NCBI GenBank assembly: GCA_937920345.1
Contig: CALGVA010000027.1
Span: 1 to 59,929, forward strand
Direction: 5' to 3'
Origin: an uncultured Lachnospiraceae bacterium
Lineage (GTDB): Bacteria > Bacillota > Clostridia > Lachnospirales > Lachnospiraceae
Length of the DNA stretch: 59,929 bases
In this document: one piece after another, positions 6,736 through 15,698 of the stretch
Numbering within the stretch: the first letter of the stretch is position 1
How the letters are laid out: every line of letters starts with the position of its first letter
The notes under the pieces: model-generated
What the model was told of the DNA's origin: nothing
Seen by the model: only the letters and a program-made list of their open reading frames with translations
Databases searched by the model: none
Program-made: the position numbers and the translations under genes

Positions 6736-8394
6736 TTAATTCTTCTCTTTTCCACAATACTGCATCATTATTATTACCTCCACATGCACACTATGCCCGA
6801 ACTGATCCACAGCCCGCACCCGTTTCAACTCATATCCGCCCTCGCACAGCACTTTCAAATCTCTCGACAACGTTGCAGAATCACAACTTACGTATACAAT
6901 TCTTTCCGGCCGCATGGCAAGCATTGTCTCCAGGCACTTCTCGTCGCAGCCCTTGCGCGGCGGATCGACCACGATCACATCCGGATGGCGCATCCGTTCC
7001 GCCTCTGATGCAGATTTGTCCCTGCCGCTGTTATCCTGCGCACACTCTTCCTTCCCGTTCCCAATGGCAGGTTCCTTTCCCCGTAGTATTTCCCCGGTCT
7101 TTTCTTCATAGAATCCCGGCAGCATCTCTTCCGCCTTCCCCACGAAGAACTGCACGTTACTGATCCCGTTGCTGCGCGCATTGTCTCCGGCATCCGCAAT
7201 CGCCTCCGGTACCACCTCCACACCGTAGACCTGCTTCGCCCTCTGTGCCATAAACAGGGATATCGTCCCGATCCCGCAGTACAGATCCCAGACGGTTTCC
7301 TTTCCCGTCAGACCCGCATACTCTAAAGCCAGTCCATACAGTTTCTCCGTCTGCACGGGATTGACCTGATAAAATGACAACGGTGAGATTGCAAAGCTTA
7401 TTCCGCCCAGCGTATCATGTATCCTGTCCTGCCCCCAGAGCACTCTGATTTCTTTTCCCATAATTACATTCGTTTTTTCTTGATTAATACTGATGGAAAT
7501 ACTTGCCATCCTTTTACAAGCCGGTCTCTGTCCGTTATCTGTATCTTGCCCTTCATGCAAAGCTTCGACTTCCGACTCTGTATGGTCCTGTCCGGTATCA
7601 TTAACCGCTCCCCGGACATACTTTACCGGATCGGTCGGATATCCCCTCTTCTCTACTTCATCCGGAAATCTAAGACCCCTCAGCTTTTCTACCAGCAGTT
7701 CTTCCGCCGGCAGCGCTTTCCCGTTGATCACAATGCACACCATGATCTCCCCTGACTGAAACCCGGTGCGAATCAATATGTGCCGTACCAGACCGGTGCC
7801 TTCGGTCTCTCGATAGGCCGTTACGTGGTTCTCCCGCATATAGTTCAAAATTGTCTCGAGAATGATATGATTCTCCGGCGCTCCCAGCGCGCAGTCCGTA
7901 TTTGCAATAATATCATGCGTCCTGCCTGCGTAAAATCCTGTGACAAGGTTCCCGTTCTTGTCATATCCCACCGGATACTGTGCCTTATTGCGATAGTGCC
8001 ACGGCTCTGCCATTCCGATGATCGGCTCCGACACGGCATCTATGAGTTCTGGTGCAAATCCGCCGATCCGGACCAGATTACCCCGCACCTTATCCTGTTT
8101 ATAGAGGAGTTGTCTGTCATAGCTCACGGCCTGAATCTGGCAGCCGCCGCATTGTCTTGAGAACCTGCACTTCGGTTCCACACGAAAAGAAGAAGGTGTA
8201 ATCACCTTCTCCACTCTCGCGTACCCGTAATTCTTCTTACATTTCGTGATTCGGGCCATAACGGTATCACCGATCACCGCATCTTTTACAAAAAGGGTAA
8301 AACCGTCAACCTTGCCGATTCCCTCTCCGTCATTACCGATGTCCTCTATTGTAACGGTAACAATATCATTCTTCCGGAACTTATCGTTCTCCAT
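6736..8394 (-). CDS. rlmD: 23S rRNA (uracil-5-)-methyltransferase, RlmD/RlmCD family
   Basis: The enzyme uses S-adenosylmethionine to make 5-methyluridine in 23S rRNA. An N-terminal TRAM domain (about residues 8-65) is followed by the iron-sulfur motif C76-x5-C82-x2-C85 (CRFSRQCGGC). The methyltransferase core includes WDLYCGIGTISLF and VDPPRKGC. Near the end are the catalytic cysteine (YVSCD, Cys504) and general base (VHVEV, Glu539). At about 552 residues it is longer than usual because of two hydrophilic insertions, one near residues 270-310 and one near 430-465. I prefer the ATG at 8394 over 8406 because GGGGCAG precedes it. It lies 22 bases beyond yhaM and is likely cotranscribed. Its 3' end is the border of the accessory island. 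Confidence 0.93.
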   Translation of the reverse strand: MENDKFRKNDIVTVTIEDIGNDGEGIGKVDGFTLFVKDAVIGDTVMARITKCKKNYGYARVEKVITPSSFRVEPKCRFSRQCGGCQIQAVSYDRQLLYKQDKVRGNLVRIGGFAPELIDAVSEPIIGMAEPWHYRNKAQYPVGYDKNGNLVTGFYAGRTHDIIANTDCALGAPENHIILETILNYMRENHVTAYRETEGTGLVRHILIRTGFQSGEIMVCIVINGKALPAEELLVEKLRGLRFPDEVEKRGYPTDPVKYVRGAVNDTGQDHTESEVEALHEGQDTDNGQRPACKRMASISISINQEKTNVIMGKEIRVLWGQDRIHDTLGGISFAISPLSFYQVNPVQTEKLYGLALEYAGLTGKETVWDLYCGIGTISLFMAQRAKQVYGVEVVPEAIADAGDNARSNGISNVQFFVGKAEEMLPGFYEEKTGEILRGKEPAIGNGKEECAQDNSGRDKSASEAERMRHPDVIVVDPPRKGCDEKCLETMLAMRPERIVYVSCDSATLSRDLKVLCEGGYELKRVRAVDQFGHSVHVEVIIMMQYCGKEKN

Positions 8395-8428
8395 AGTCTG
8401 CCCCATTCTGATTCACGCAGGTCCTCGC

Positions 8429-9373
8429 CTACTCTGTTCTCGTGCCCCTTACATTAGACTCAAACAGTCTGTTATATCCAAGCCATCCCGTCTCATGCGT
8501 GCTTTCCAGAAGCTCTGTAAAGGTCTCCATCTTCGCGTCGGTGTTATCCGCAAACGTCAGGGCTACCGCTTCCACGATCGCCGGCTTCTTCGGTGAACCG
8601 AACTCATACTCTCCGTGATGCGACAGAATACAATGCTTCAATTCATTCGCAAGTATTGCCGGAAAGCCGTCGATGGCTCTCACTTTTTCGCCCACCATCT
8701 CACTGCCGATCACAATATGTCCCAGGAACTGTCCGGCATCCGTATAATCATTCTGCGGGAACAGGGAAAGTTCCTTTGTCTTGCCGATGTCATGGCAGAT
8801 TGCCGCAGTCAGCAGAAGATCCCTGTTTAAAACTGCATACTGGCTGCTGAAATAGTCACACAATCTCGCCACGGCCAGCGTATGCTGCAGAAGTCCGCCC
8901 ACAAAACCATGGTGTACCGTCTTCGCCGCAGAGGATTTCTTAAATGCTTTTACAAATGCATCGTCTTCCACAAAGAATGCCTGTAACAGTTTTTTCAGAT
9001 AAGGATTCTCAACACTGTCAATCAGCGCCAGCAGTTCTTTCATCATATCCTCGACCGAATATTTGCTGACCGGCAGATAATCCGCGGGATCGTACTCGCC
9101 CTCACGGCATTTGCGGATGCGTTTCACATTCACCTGATTTGCACCCTGGAAGCTGGTCACGTCTCCATATACTTCTATGTAATCCAAACTATCAAAATCC
9201 TCTATGCCCGCATTATTAGGGTCCCAGACCTTGGCATCCACAGTTCCTGTCTTATCCTGCAGAATCACGTTATCATACGGCTTGCCGTTCTTGGTCACCG
9301 CCGACTGTTTATGTTTGCACAGATAAATATCAAATACTCTGTCGCCCTCTTTATAGTCTTTAATATATTTCAT
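8429..9373 (-). CDS. yhaM: 3'-5' exoribonuclease YhaM
   Basis: This 314-residue protein has the YhaM layout: an N-terminal OB-fold nucleic-acid-binding domain (about residues 12-90, with KTGTVDAKVWD) and a C-terminal HD hydrolase domain with HHGFVGGLLQHT and the metal-binding HD pair in CHDIGK (194-195). YhaM trims RNA ends and can degrade DNA with Mn2+ in Bacillus. The start at 9373 is chosen because GGAGG lies five bases upstream; an in-frame ATG at 9385 overlaps that site. A perfect palindrome lies 20-40 bases upstream. Downstream is rlmD; upstream on the same strand is the HtrA-like gene. Confidence 0.93.
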   Translation of the reverse strand: MKYIKDYKEGDRVFDIYLCKHKQSAVTKNGKPYDNVILQDKTGTVDAKVWDPNNAGIEDFDSLDYIEVYGDVTSFQGANQVNVKRIRKCREGEYDPADYLPVSKYSVEDMMKELLALIDSVENPYLKKLLQAFFVEDDAFVKAFKKSSAAKTVHHGFVGGLLQHTLAVARLCDYFSSQYAVLNRDLLLTAAICHDIGKTKELSLFPQNDYTDAGQFLGHIVIGSEMVGEKVRAIDGFPAILANELKHCILSHHGEYEFGSPKKPAIVEAVALTFADNTDAKMETFTELLESTHETGWLGYNRLFESNVRGTRTE

Positions 9374-9392
9374 CTTATCCTCCATTCCGGAA

Positions 9393-9414
9393 CTGTCTGA
9401 ACTTGTTCAGACAG
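9393..9414. promoter_or_regulatory. perfect palindrome upstream of yhaM
   Basis: CTGTCTGAAC-TT-GTTCAGACAG is a 10-base perfect inverted repeat with a two-base centre. It lies between the HtrA-like gene (ends 9449) and the yhaM start (9373). It has no T run on the minus strand, so it is a poorer terminator than an operator or an mRNA hairpin in the yhaM leader. Confidence 0.5.
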
Positions 9415-9448
9415 TAAAACTATCCACACTTCAAAGTGATTTTACAAT

Positions 9449-10822
9449 CTATCTCATTCCCAGAGTCACTGCCGCATTCATCTCGCGTCCCTGCCGCATC
9501 AGCGTAAAAGTAAGGGCATCTTCTGGATTCGCATTATACAGAATCGTAAGCAGATCATTATAAGTCGTAACCGGCGTCCCGTTGATCTGTGTCACGACAT
9601 CGCCGCTCTGAATACCTGCCGCCATCGCCGGAGAGTCCATTTCTATGCCTTTAATATACGCACCCTGCGGAATATTCAGTTCCTCGCTCGCCTCTTTCGT
9701 CACATCAGCGCCATGGATGCCCAGATAAGCTCTCGCCTTGTTGTTAGACATCTTCTCTATGGTTCGTTTCAGTTCGGATATTCCATATGCGGTCAGCAGA
9801 TTTCCCATGTCAACGCTGGTGTTGACGTTATCAATAATACCGATAACCATGCCCTTCAGATTGACAAGCACACCCGTCGCATTGCGGCTCCCGTATATGT
9901 CTGTTGTAATCGTCTTATAAGCGGAATCGGGCTGATCCAGTATCGTTCCCGCGGAAGTCACTACCCCATAGCAGACAGAACCGCTTGTCCCCATCGGACT
10001 GCCCAGCGCCATGACAGGTGCGCCCAGAAGATTACTGTTATTGGAACTGCCCAGATTCGCTATGTCTATGACGTCCATCGTCTCTTCTCCGATATCCACA
10101 AGCGGCACAGAGAGAATTGCCAGCCCCGTCGTGGCATCCTTCTGCACAAGTTCCGCATTCACTTTTGCCTGATCGCAGAATGTCACGATAATGCTGTCCA
10201 CTTCATTCAGTGTTGAACCGCTGACCAGAATTAAAATCGATTTGCCGTTATTGGCCACAATGATCCCGGAAGCCGAAGCCTCGTTCTCGTATATATCGTT
10301 AAACCAGTCCACGTCTGATATCACAGCGGTAACCGTTACAATGGACCGGCTGGCCGACCGCGCCAGTTCCGCCAGCTCTTCATAGAGAAGCTGATAATCC
10401 TCCAGCCCGAATGTCACCTGGGACAACAGCTGTGCCGTGATCTTATCAATCTGTTCATCCCCCAGTTCCGCCTCAACGACTTCTACCACAGTCTCCTTCT
10501 CTTCTTCAACCAGCATATCCTCCGGTTTCATCTCTTCTGTCGCTGTCTCTTCCGGGAACTGCACTTCCTTGGCCTCTTCCTCCGGATACAGACGATTACT
10601 GATCACCGGCTCAAGCACCAGAAAAGTAACACATGCCACCAGGCCGAAAACGACTGCCATAACCACTGTGATTACGGTTCTCCTGAGCAGTTTTTTCTTA
10701 TTGACCGGTTTCTGTTTTATTTTTTCTCGCAGGAAATCCGGCTGGACAGACAGCGTATACTCAGCCTGCTCTTTGACCGTATTCTGTTCCGTATCATTAT
10801 GACTCTTGTCCTGTTCCGCCAT
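9449..10822 (-). CDS. membrane-anchored HtrA/DegP-like PDZ protein with a dead protease domain
   Basis: The start at 10822 (MAEQDKSHND) has AAGAGGAT upstream and gives 457 residues. A cytoplasmic basic segment is followed by one membrane helix (about 48-72), a Glu-rich stalk, a trypsin-like S1C domain (about 155-355) and a PDZ domain (about 365-457, AGIQSGDVVTQINGTPV). The fold is clearly HtrA-like, but all three catalytic positions are changed. The region of NNHV reads LVSGS (His to Ser, about 201), the SDIAL position reads TGLAI (Asp to Gly, 233), and the GNSGG site reads RNATG (Ser to Ala, 315). It should therefore act as a binding scaffold or sensor and not as a protease. It has its own promoter and is divergent from mutS2. 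Confidence 0.85.
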   Translation of the reverse strand: MAEQDKSHNDTEQNTVKEQAEYTLSVQPDFLREKIKQKPVNKKKLLRRTVITVVMAVVFGLVACVTFLVLEPVISNRLYPEEEAKEVQFPEETATEEMKPEDMLVEEEKETVVEVVEAELGDEQIDKITAQLLSQVTFGLEDYQLLYEELAELARSASRSIVTVTAVISDVDWFNDIYENEASASGIIVANNGKSILILVSGSTLNEVDSIIVTFCDQAKVNAELVQKDATTGLAILSVPLVDIGEETMDVIDIANLGSSNNSNLLGAPVMALGSPMGTSGSVCYGVVTSAGTILDQPDSAYKTITTDIYGSRNATGVLVNLKGMVIGIIDNVNTSVDMGNLLTAYGISELKRTIEKMSNNKARAYLGIHGADVTKEASEELNIPQGAYIKGIEMDSPAMAAGIQSGDVVTQINGTPVTTYNDLLTILYNANPEDALTFTLMRQGREMNAAVTLGMR

Positions 10823-10870
10823 CGTATTGATCCTCTTAACCATCACCGCCGTGTCTGCTCTCACCAGTTT

Positions 10871-10899
10871 AGTATATCTTTTTTCCCCTTCCTTGTAAA
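10871..10899 (-). promoter_or_regulatory. promoter of the HtrA-like gene
   Basis: On the minus strand TTTACA (10899-10894), a 17-base spacer and TATACT (10876-10871) make a near-consensus sigma-A promoter about 50 bases before the start codon. A possible divergent promoter for mutS2 (TTGTAA at 10893-10898, TAAAAT at 10917-10922, 18-base spacer) overlaps its -35 region, so the two genes may compete. Confidence 0.7.
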
Positions 10900-10984
10900 G
10901 CAGGTTACCTTTGTGATAAAATAGGTAAAGCAAATTTGATGTCAGTATTAAAAATAATCAATTGAACAGGAACGATATAAGCAT

Positions 10985-13360
10985 ATGAATGATAAAGTAC
11001 TGCGTGTTTTAGAATACAATAAAATCATCGATCAATTGACGGACAAGGCTACTTCGGAACAGGGTAAGAAGCTGACCCGCAGTCTCGTCCCCATGACAGA
11101 TCAGGCCGCAATCACCGCTGCACAGACACAGACTGCCGATGCGCTCACGCGTCTGTTCCGCAAGGGTTCCACCTCTTTCGGCGGCAATAAGGATCTGGGA
11201 ATGTGTATCAAATCCATGGAGATCGGCAGTGTCCTGTCCATCGCGGAACTGCTGCGCATAGCTTCTTTTCTGGAAAATGTCAATCGGATCAAATCCTACG
11301 GCCGGAAAGATCGGGAAGATGTACCTGCCGATTCACTGGATGAATATTTTGACATACTGGAACCGCTCACACCACTGGCAAATGAGATTCGCAGATGCAT
11401 CCTCTCCGAGGAAGAGATCGCGGACGATGCCAGCCCGACGCTGAAGCATATCCGTCGCAGCATGTCCATCACCAATGACCGTATTCATTCCCAGCTGAAC
11501 TCTATGATCAACGGTTCCTGCCGCACTTATCTGCAGGACGCCGTTGTGACTATGCGCAACAACCGCTACTGCATTCCGGTAAAATCCGAGTATAAAGGGC
11601 AGGTACAGGGAATGGTACACGACCAGTCTTCCACCGGTTCCACTTTTTTTATAGAGCCGGCGGCAGTCGTCAGCCTGAACAACGAGCTGCGGGAACTGGA
11701 GATCAAAGAGCAGGAGGAGATCGCTGTCATTCTCGCGGACTTAAGCGCGCAGGCCGGCGCCCATACGCAGGCTCTGACGGACAATCAAAAGGCCATGACT
11801 ACACTCGACTTTATCTTCGCCAAAGCCGCTCTGGCCATGGAGCAGAATGCTGCCATGCCGGTTTTCAATACAGACCACCGGATTCGTATCCGGCAGGGAC
11901 GGCATCCGCTTCTGGATAAAAAGAAAGTGGTTCCCATCGACATCTCACTCGGCGCGGATTTTGATCTGCTGGTCATCACCGGTCCGAACACAGGCGGCAA
12001 AACCGTCTCCTTGAAAACAGTCGGTCTTCTGACGCTGATGGGACAGGCAGGACTGCATATTCCGGCGCTGGACCGCTCGGAACTGTCCATCTTTGAAGAA
12101 GTCTATGCGGACATCGGAGACGAACAGAGTATTGAGCAGAGTCTGAGCACATTTTCTTCTCATATGACAAATATTGTATCCATCCTGCAGACGGCGAACG
12201 CCGATTCTCTCTGTCTGTTTGACGAATTAGGCGCCGGCACCGACCCCACGGAAGGCGCGGCTCTGGCCATTGCGGTGCTTGACTACCTGCACTGCCGCGG
12301 CATCCGCACGATGGCGACGACGCATTACAGTGAACTGAAAGTATATGCTCTGTCTACGGACTTTGTGGAAAACGCAAGCTGTGAATTCAGTGTGGAGACG
12401 CTGCAGCCTACCTATCGTCTGCTGATCGGTATTCCCGGTAAGAGTAACGCATTTGCCATCTCTTCTAAGCTGGGGCTGCCGGATCATATTATAGAAGATG
12501 CCAGAAAACATATAACGGAAGATAAAGAGAGCTTTGAGGATCTACTTACAGATTTGGAGAACAGCCGCCTGACCATCGAAAAAGAACGTCTGGAAATCGA
12601 ATCCTACAAGGAAGAGGTAAAAGCGCTGAAGACGCGTCTCGAATCCAAGGAGGAGAAGATCGAGCAGTCCAAAGCGCGCATCTTACGCGAGGCGAATGAA
12701 GAAGCCCGCGAGATTCTGCAAAATGCCAAGGACCTTGCCGACGAAACGATCCGCACTTTCCAGAAGGCTGGCGCCTCCTCCTCCATTAAGGACCTGGAGA
12801 AGTCCCGTCAGAAGGTGCGCGACAAGATTACCGAAAAAAACGATAAGCTGTCGCTGAAGGCAGATAAGCCGACCCATAAGCCCTTAAAGCCGAGCCAGAT
12901 CAAGCTGGGCGAAAGCGTCAGGATCATCTCCATGGGATTAAAAGGCACGATCAGCTCTCTACCGGATAAGAACGGGAAGCTTTTCGTCCAGTGCGGCATC
13001 ATCCGCTCGCAGGTATCCTTAGACGATCTTGTCCTTGCAGAAGAAGAAACGATTAAAACCGGACGGATGCAGCGCAGTTCCTCCGGCAAGCTCAAGATGT
13101 CCAAATCCTACTCCGTCTCCACTGAGATCAATCTGCTCGGCAAAACGGTGGATGAGGCGCTGTCAGAACTGGATAAATATCTGGACGATGCTTATCTGGC
13201 GCACCTGCCGAGCGTCCGCATCGTTCACGGCAAAGGCACCGGCGCGCTGCGAAACGCGGTACACAACTATCTGCGCAGGAACAAAGTTGTCAGGAGTTAC
13301 CGCCTGGGTGAATTTGGAGAAGGTGACGCAGGTGTCACAATCGCAGAGTTTAAAGATTAG
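10985..13360 (+). CDS. mutS2: MutS2 (RqcU) ATPase with Smr domain
   Basis: The 791-residue protein is full length for MutS2. It has the MutS-type core and clamp, the Walker A motif GPNTGGKT at about residue 333, Walker B LFDELGAGTDP near 410, a long coiled coil (about 520-630), a KOW-like segment and a C-terminal Smr domain (about 715-791, VRIVHGKGTGAL). MutS2 was first linked to suppression of recombination; in Firmicutes it also acts on collided ribosomes for quality control. The start follows AGGAACGATATAAGC. The gene is divergent from the HtrA-like gene and followed by a cluster of short hairpins before a two-component system on the same strand. Confidence 0.95.
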   Translation: MNDKVLRVLEYNKIIDQLTDKATSEQGKKLTRSLVPMTDQAAITAAQTQTADALTRLFRKGSTSFGGNKDLGMCIKSMEIGSVLSIAELLRIASFLENVNRIKSYGRKDREDVPADSLDEYFDILEPLTPLANEIRRCILSEEEIADDASPTLKHIRRSMSITNDRIHSQLNSMINGSCRTYLQDAVVTMRNNRYCIPVKSEYKGQVQGMVHDQSSTGSTFFIEPAAVVSLNNELRELEIKEQEEIAVILADLSAQAGAHTQALTDNQKAMTTLDFIFAKAALAMEQNAAMPVFNTDHRIRIRQGRHPLLDKKKVVPIDISLGADFDLLVITGPNTGGKTVSLKTVGLLTLMGQAGLHIPALDRSELSIFEEVYADIGDEQSIEQSLSTFSSHMTNIVSILQTANADSLCLFDELGAGTDPTEGAALAIAVLDYLHCRGIRTMATTHYSELKVYALSTDFVENASCEFSVETLQPTYRLLIGIPGKSNAFAISSKLGLPDHIIEDARKHITEDKESFEDLLTDLENSRLTIEKERLEIESYKEEVKALKTRLESKEEKIEQSKARILREANEEAREILQNAKDLADETIRTFQKAGASSSIKDLEKSRQKVRDKITEKNDKLSLKADKPTHKPLKPSQIKLGESVRIISMGLKGTISSLPDKNGKLFVQCGIIRSQVSLDDLVLAEEETIKTGRMQRSSSGKLKMSKSYSVSTEINLLGKTVDEALSELDKYLDDAYLAHLPSVRIVHGKGTGALRNAVHNYLRRNKVVRSYRLGEFGEGDAGVTIAEFKD

Positions 13361-13423
13361 CGTGAATGAAAATACCATTCACGCGGAAGAACCGTCCGCA
13401 AAGCGGACTTGCTGCAAGCAGCA
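13360..13423. repeat. three tandem short hairpins
   Basis: GCGTGAATG/CATTCACGC (13360-13384), GTCCGC-AAA-GCGGAC (13394-13408) and TGCTGC-AA-GCAGCA (13410-13423) lie head to tail between mutS2 and the response regulator. None has a T run, so they are not classical terminators. They may stabilise or process the transcript. Confidence 0.55.
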
Positions 13424-13474
13424 TTCTTCCCATATAGAATACAAAACAGCTATGCACAGAAAAGAGGAGTAATT

Positions 13475-14173
13475 ATGGTAAATAAACAAAAAATTTTAAT
13501 TGTAGATGACGACAACAATATTGCAGAACTGATCTCCCTCTATCTGACCAAGGAATGCTTTGAGACAATGATCGTCAACGACGGTGAATCAGCACTGACC
13601 GCGGTGGACAGTTTCGAGCCGAATCTGATGCTGCTGGACTTGATGCTGCCGGGCATCGACGGTTATCAGGTCTGCAGGGAAGTACGCTCCAAATCCACAC
13701 TTCCCATTATCATGCTGTCTGCCAAAGGCGAAGTCTTTGATAAAGTGCTGGGGTTGGAACTGGGGGCCGACGACTATATGGAGAAGCCCTTCGATTCCAA
13801 AGAGCTGGTGGCAAGGGTCAAAGCCGTACTGCGCCGCTATAAGCCGGCTGCCACCGAAACGAAAGCATCCGATATCAAGAGCGTGGAGTACCCTGATCTG
13901 ATCATCAATCAGACGAACTATTCTGTCGTCTATATGGGCAGAACGATCGAAATGCCCCCCAAGGAACTGGAACTGCTCTACTTCTTAGCTTCCTCACCGA
14001 ACCATGTCTTCACGAGAGAACAGCTTCTGGACCAGATCTGGGGCTATGAATACATCGGTGACACGCGTACCGTAGACGTACATATCAAACGCCTGCGCGA
14101 GAAGATCAACGACCATGAACGCTGGCGCATTGCCACGATCTGGGGAATCGGCTACAAATTTGAGTCCAGGTAA
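13475..14173 (+). CDS. OmpR/PhoB-family response regulator
   Basis: The start at 13475 (MVNKQKILIVDDD) follows GAGGAG and gives 232 residues. The receiver domain has the acidic pair at 11-12, the phospho-acceptor Asp55 (LLDLMLPG) and the conserved Lys in EKPFD. A C-terminal winged helix (about 140-230) includes VDVHIKRLREKI. It should bind DNA as a dimer when phosphorylated by the histidine kinase encoded next. The pair has no linked target gene that reveals the signal. A hairpin cluster separates it from the kinase. Confidence 0.92.
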   Translation: MVNKQKILIVDDDNNIAELISLYLTKECFETMIVNDGESALTAVDSFEPNLMLLDLMLPGIDGYQVCREVRSKSTLPIIMLSAKGEVFDKVLGLELGADDYMEKPFDSKELVARVKAVLRRYKPAATETKASDIKSVEYPDLIINQTNYSVVYMGRTIEMPPKELELLYFLASSPNHVFTREQLLDQIWGYEYIGDTRTVDVHIKRLREKINDHERWRIATIWGIGYKFESR

Positions 14174-14175
14174 CA

Positions 14176-14242
14176 AATCGAGCTCCGCTCGATTGCGAGA
14201 TTCGCTTCGCGAACTCGAAACACGGTGAAGAGCGACTTTCAC
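14176..14242. repeat. short hairpin cluster between regulator and kinase genes
   Basis: AATCGAGC-TCC-GCTCGATT (14176-14194), TTCGC-TTC-GCGAA with flanking GAG/CTC (14197-14216) and GTGAA/TTCAC (14225-14242) fill the gap between the response regulator and its kinase. They resemble the cluster after mutS2 and may tune the amount of kinase relative to regulator. Confidence 0.5.
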
Positions 14243-14273
14243 TTCGCGGATTCGAAAATGGAGAAATTTCCAT

Positions 14274-15698
14274 ATGAGGAAGACACTTTATCTCAAGTTA
14301 ATACTTGCCTACATCATCTTCGGTCTGTTCGGCTTCGTGGTGGTGGCGACCTTTGTCTCTAATATGTACATGGATCATCTGAAAAAAGTACAGGCAGATT
14401 CCCTCTACAGGGAGGCCACGCTGATTGCCAACACTTATGCGAGCGGACTGTACAACAATGAAGTATCCCTCGAGGTTGTCAAATCACAGCTTGATGCGCT
14501 GGATACCTATCTGGATGCAACTCTGTGGATCATCAACCCTTCCGGTCGTCTGATCCTGGATTCCTCCGCTCCTCTGGACGTGGAGAACGAGATCATGGTT
14601 GAAAATTTCGACCCCACCGTTACAGCAGGTTCCTACTATACGATCGGCAACTTCTTTCATACATTTGACGAAGATATGTTAAGCGTATTTGCACCCATCA
14701 CTTCCGACTTTAAGGTTAAGGGATATGTTGTCATTCACAGTTCCATATCGGGTATTATGGAGGAAGCGAACAATCTGCTTACGATCTCATATATCATGTT
14801 GATTATTCTATTTTTGCTGTCGCTGATTATCCTGATCTTCTTTACCGAGATCGTCTATATTCCTCTCCGCAAGATCACGGAAGCGACGGAACAATACGCA
14901 AGCGGCAACATGCACTATGAATTTACTGTGGAAAGTGAAGATGAGATGGGCTATCTGGCGGCGACGCTGTCCTACATGGCAAGCGAGATCGCCCGCTCCG
15001 AGGACGACCAGAAGAAATTTGTCGCCAATGTCTCCCATGACTTCCGCTCCCCTCTGACTTCCATCAAGGGATATCTGGAAGCGATGATCGACGGCACGAT
15101 TCCGCCGGAGATGCACGAGAAATATCTCACGATCCTCTTAAATGAAACGGAACGGCTGCGGAAGCTGACGAACAGTCTCCTGACGCTCAATAATCTGAAC
15201 ACCAAAGGGATTATGCTGAATAAAACGGATTTCGATATCAACCAGACGATCCGGGGCGTAGCGGCCTCGTTCGAAGGCACATGCCGCGCCAAGACGATCG
15301 CCATCGAACTGGTACTGACCGGTGATGAGATGTATGTGGTTGCCGACATCGATAAGATCCAGCAGGTACTTTACAATCTGCTGGACAATGCCATCAAATT
15401 CAGCCACCATGATTCTGTCATCAAGATAGAGACGAATGAAAAACACAACAAAGTATTCATCAGTGTAAAGGATTCCGGAATCGGCATTCCGAAAGACGAT
15501 TTGAAGCTGATCTGGGACCGGTTCTATAAATCCGACCTCTCCCGCGGTAAAGATAAGAAGGGCACGGGCCTTGGTCTGTCCATCACCAAAGAAATCATCC
15601 GCTCCCACGGAGAAAATATCAACGTGATCAGTACAGAAGGTGTGGGAACCGAATTTATCTTCTCCCTGCCCAAATCGGATGTGGAGGACGACGATTAA
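14274..15698 (+). CDS. membrane sensor histidine kinase
   Basis: The 474-residue kinase has two membrane helices (about 8-30 and 165-190) with an extracytoplasmic sensor region between, then a HAMP domain, a HisKA domain with SHDFRSP (His255), and a HATPase domain with LLDNAIKFS, DSGIGIPKDD and GTGLGLSI. It should phosphorylate the preceding response regulator. The start is the ATG after GGAGAAATTTCCAT. Its stop codon abuts the stop of the convergent trmL gene with no gap, so there is no room for a terminator between them. Confidence 0.92.
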   Translation: MRKTLYLKLILAYIIFGLFGFVVVATFVSNMYMDHLKKVQADSLYREATLIANTYASGLYNNEVSLEVVKSQLDALDTYLDATLWIINPSGRLILDSSAPLDVENEIMVENFDPTVTAGSYYTIGNFFHTFDEDMLSVFAPITSDFKVKGYVVIHSSISGIMEEANNLLTISYIMLIILFLLSLIILIFFTEIVYIPLRKITEATEQYASGNMHYEFTVESEDEMGYLAATLSYMASEIARSEDDQKKFVANVSHDFRSPLTSIKGYLEAMIDGTIPPEMHEKYLTILLNETERLRKLTNSLLTLNNLNTKGIMLNKTDFDINQTIRGVAASFEGTCRAKTIAIELVLTGDEMYVVADIDKIQQVLYNLLDNAIKFSHHDSVIKIETNEKHNKVFISVKDSGIGIPKDDLKLIWDRFYKSDLSRGKDKKGTGLGLSITKEIIRSHGENINVISTEGVGTEFIFSLPKSDVEDDD

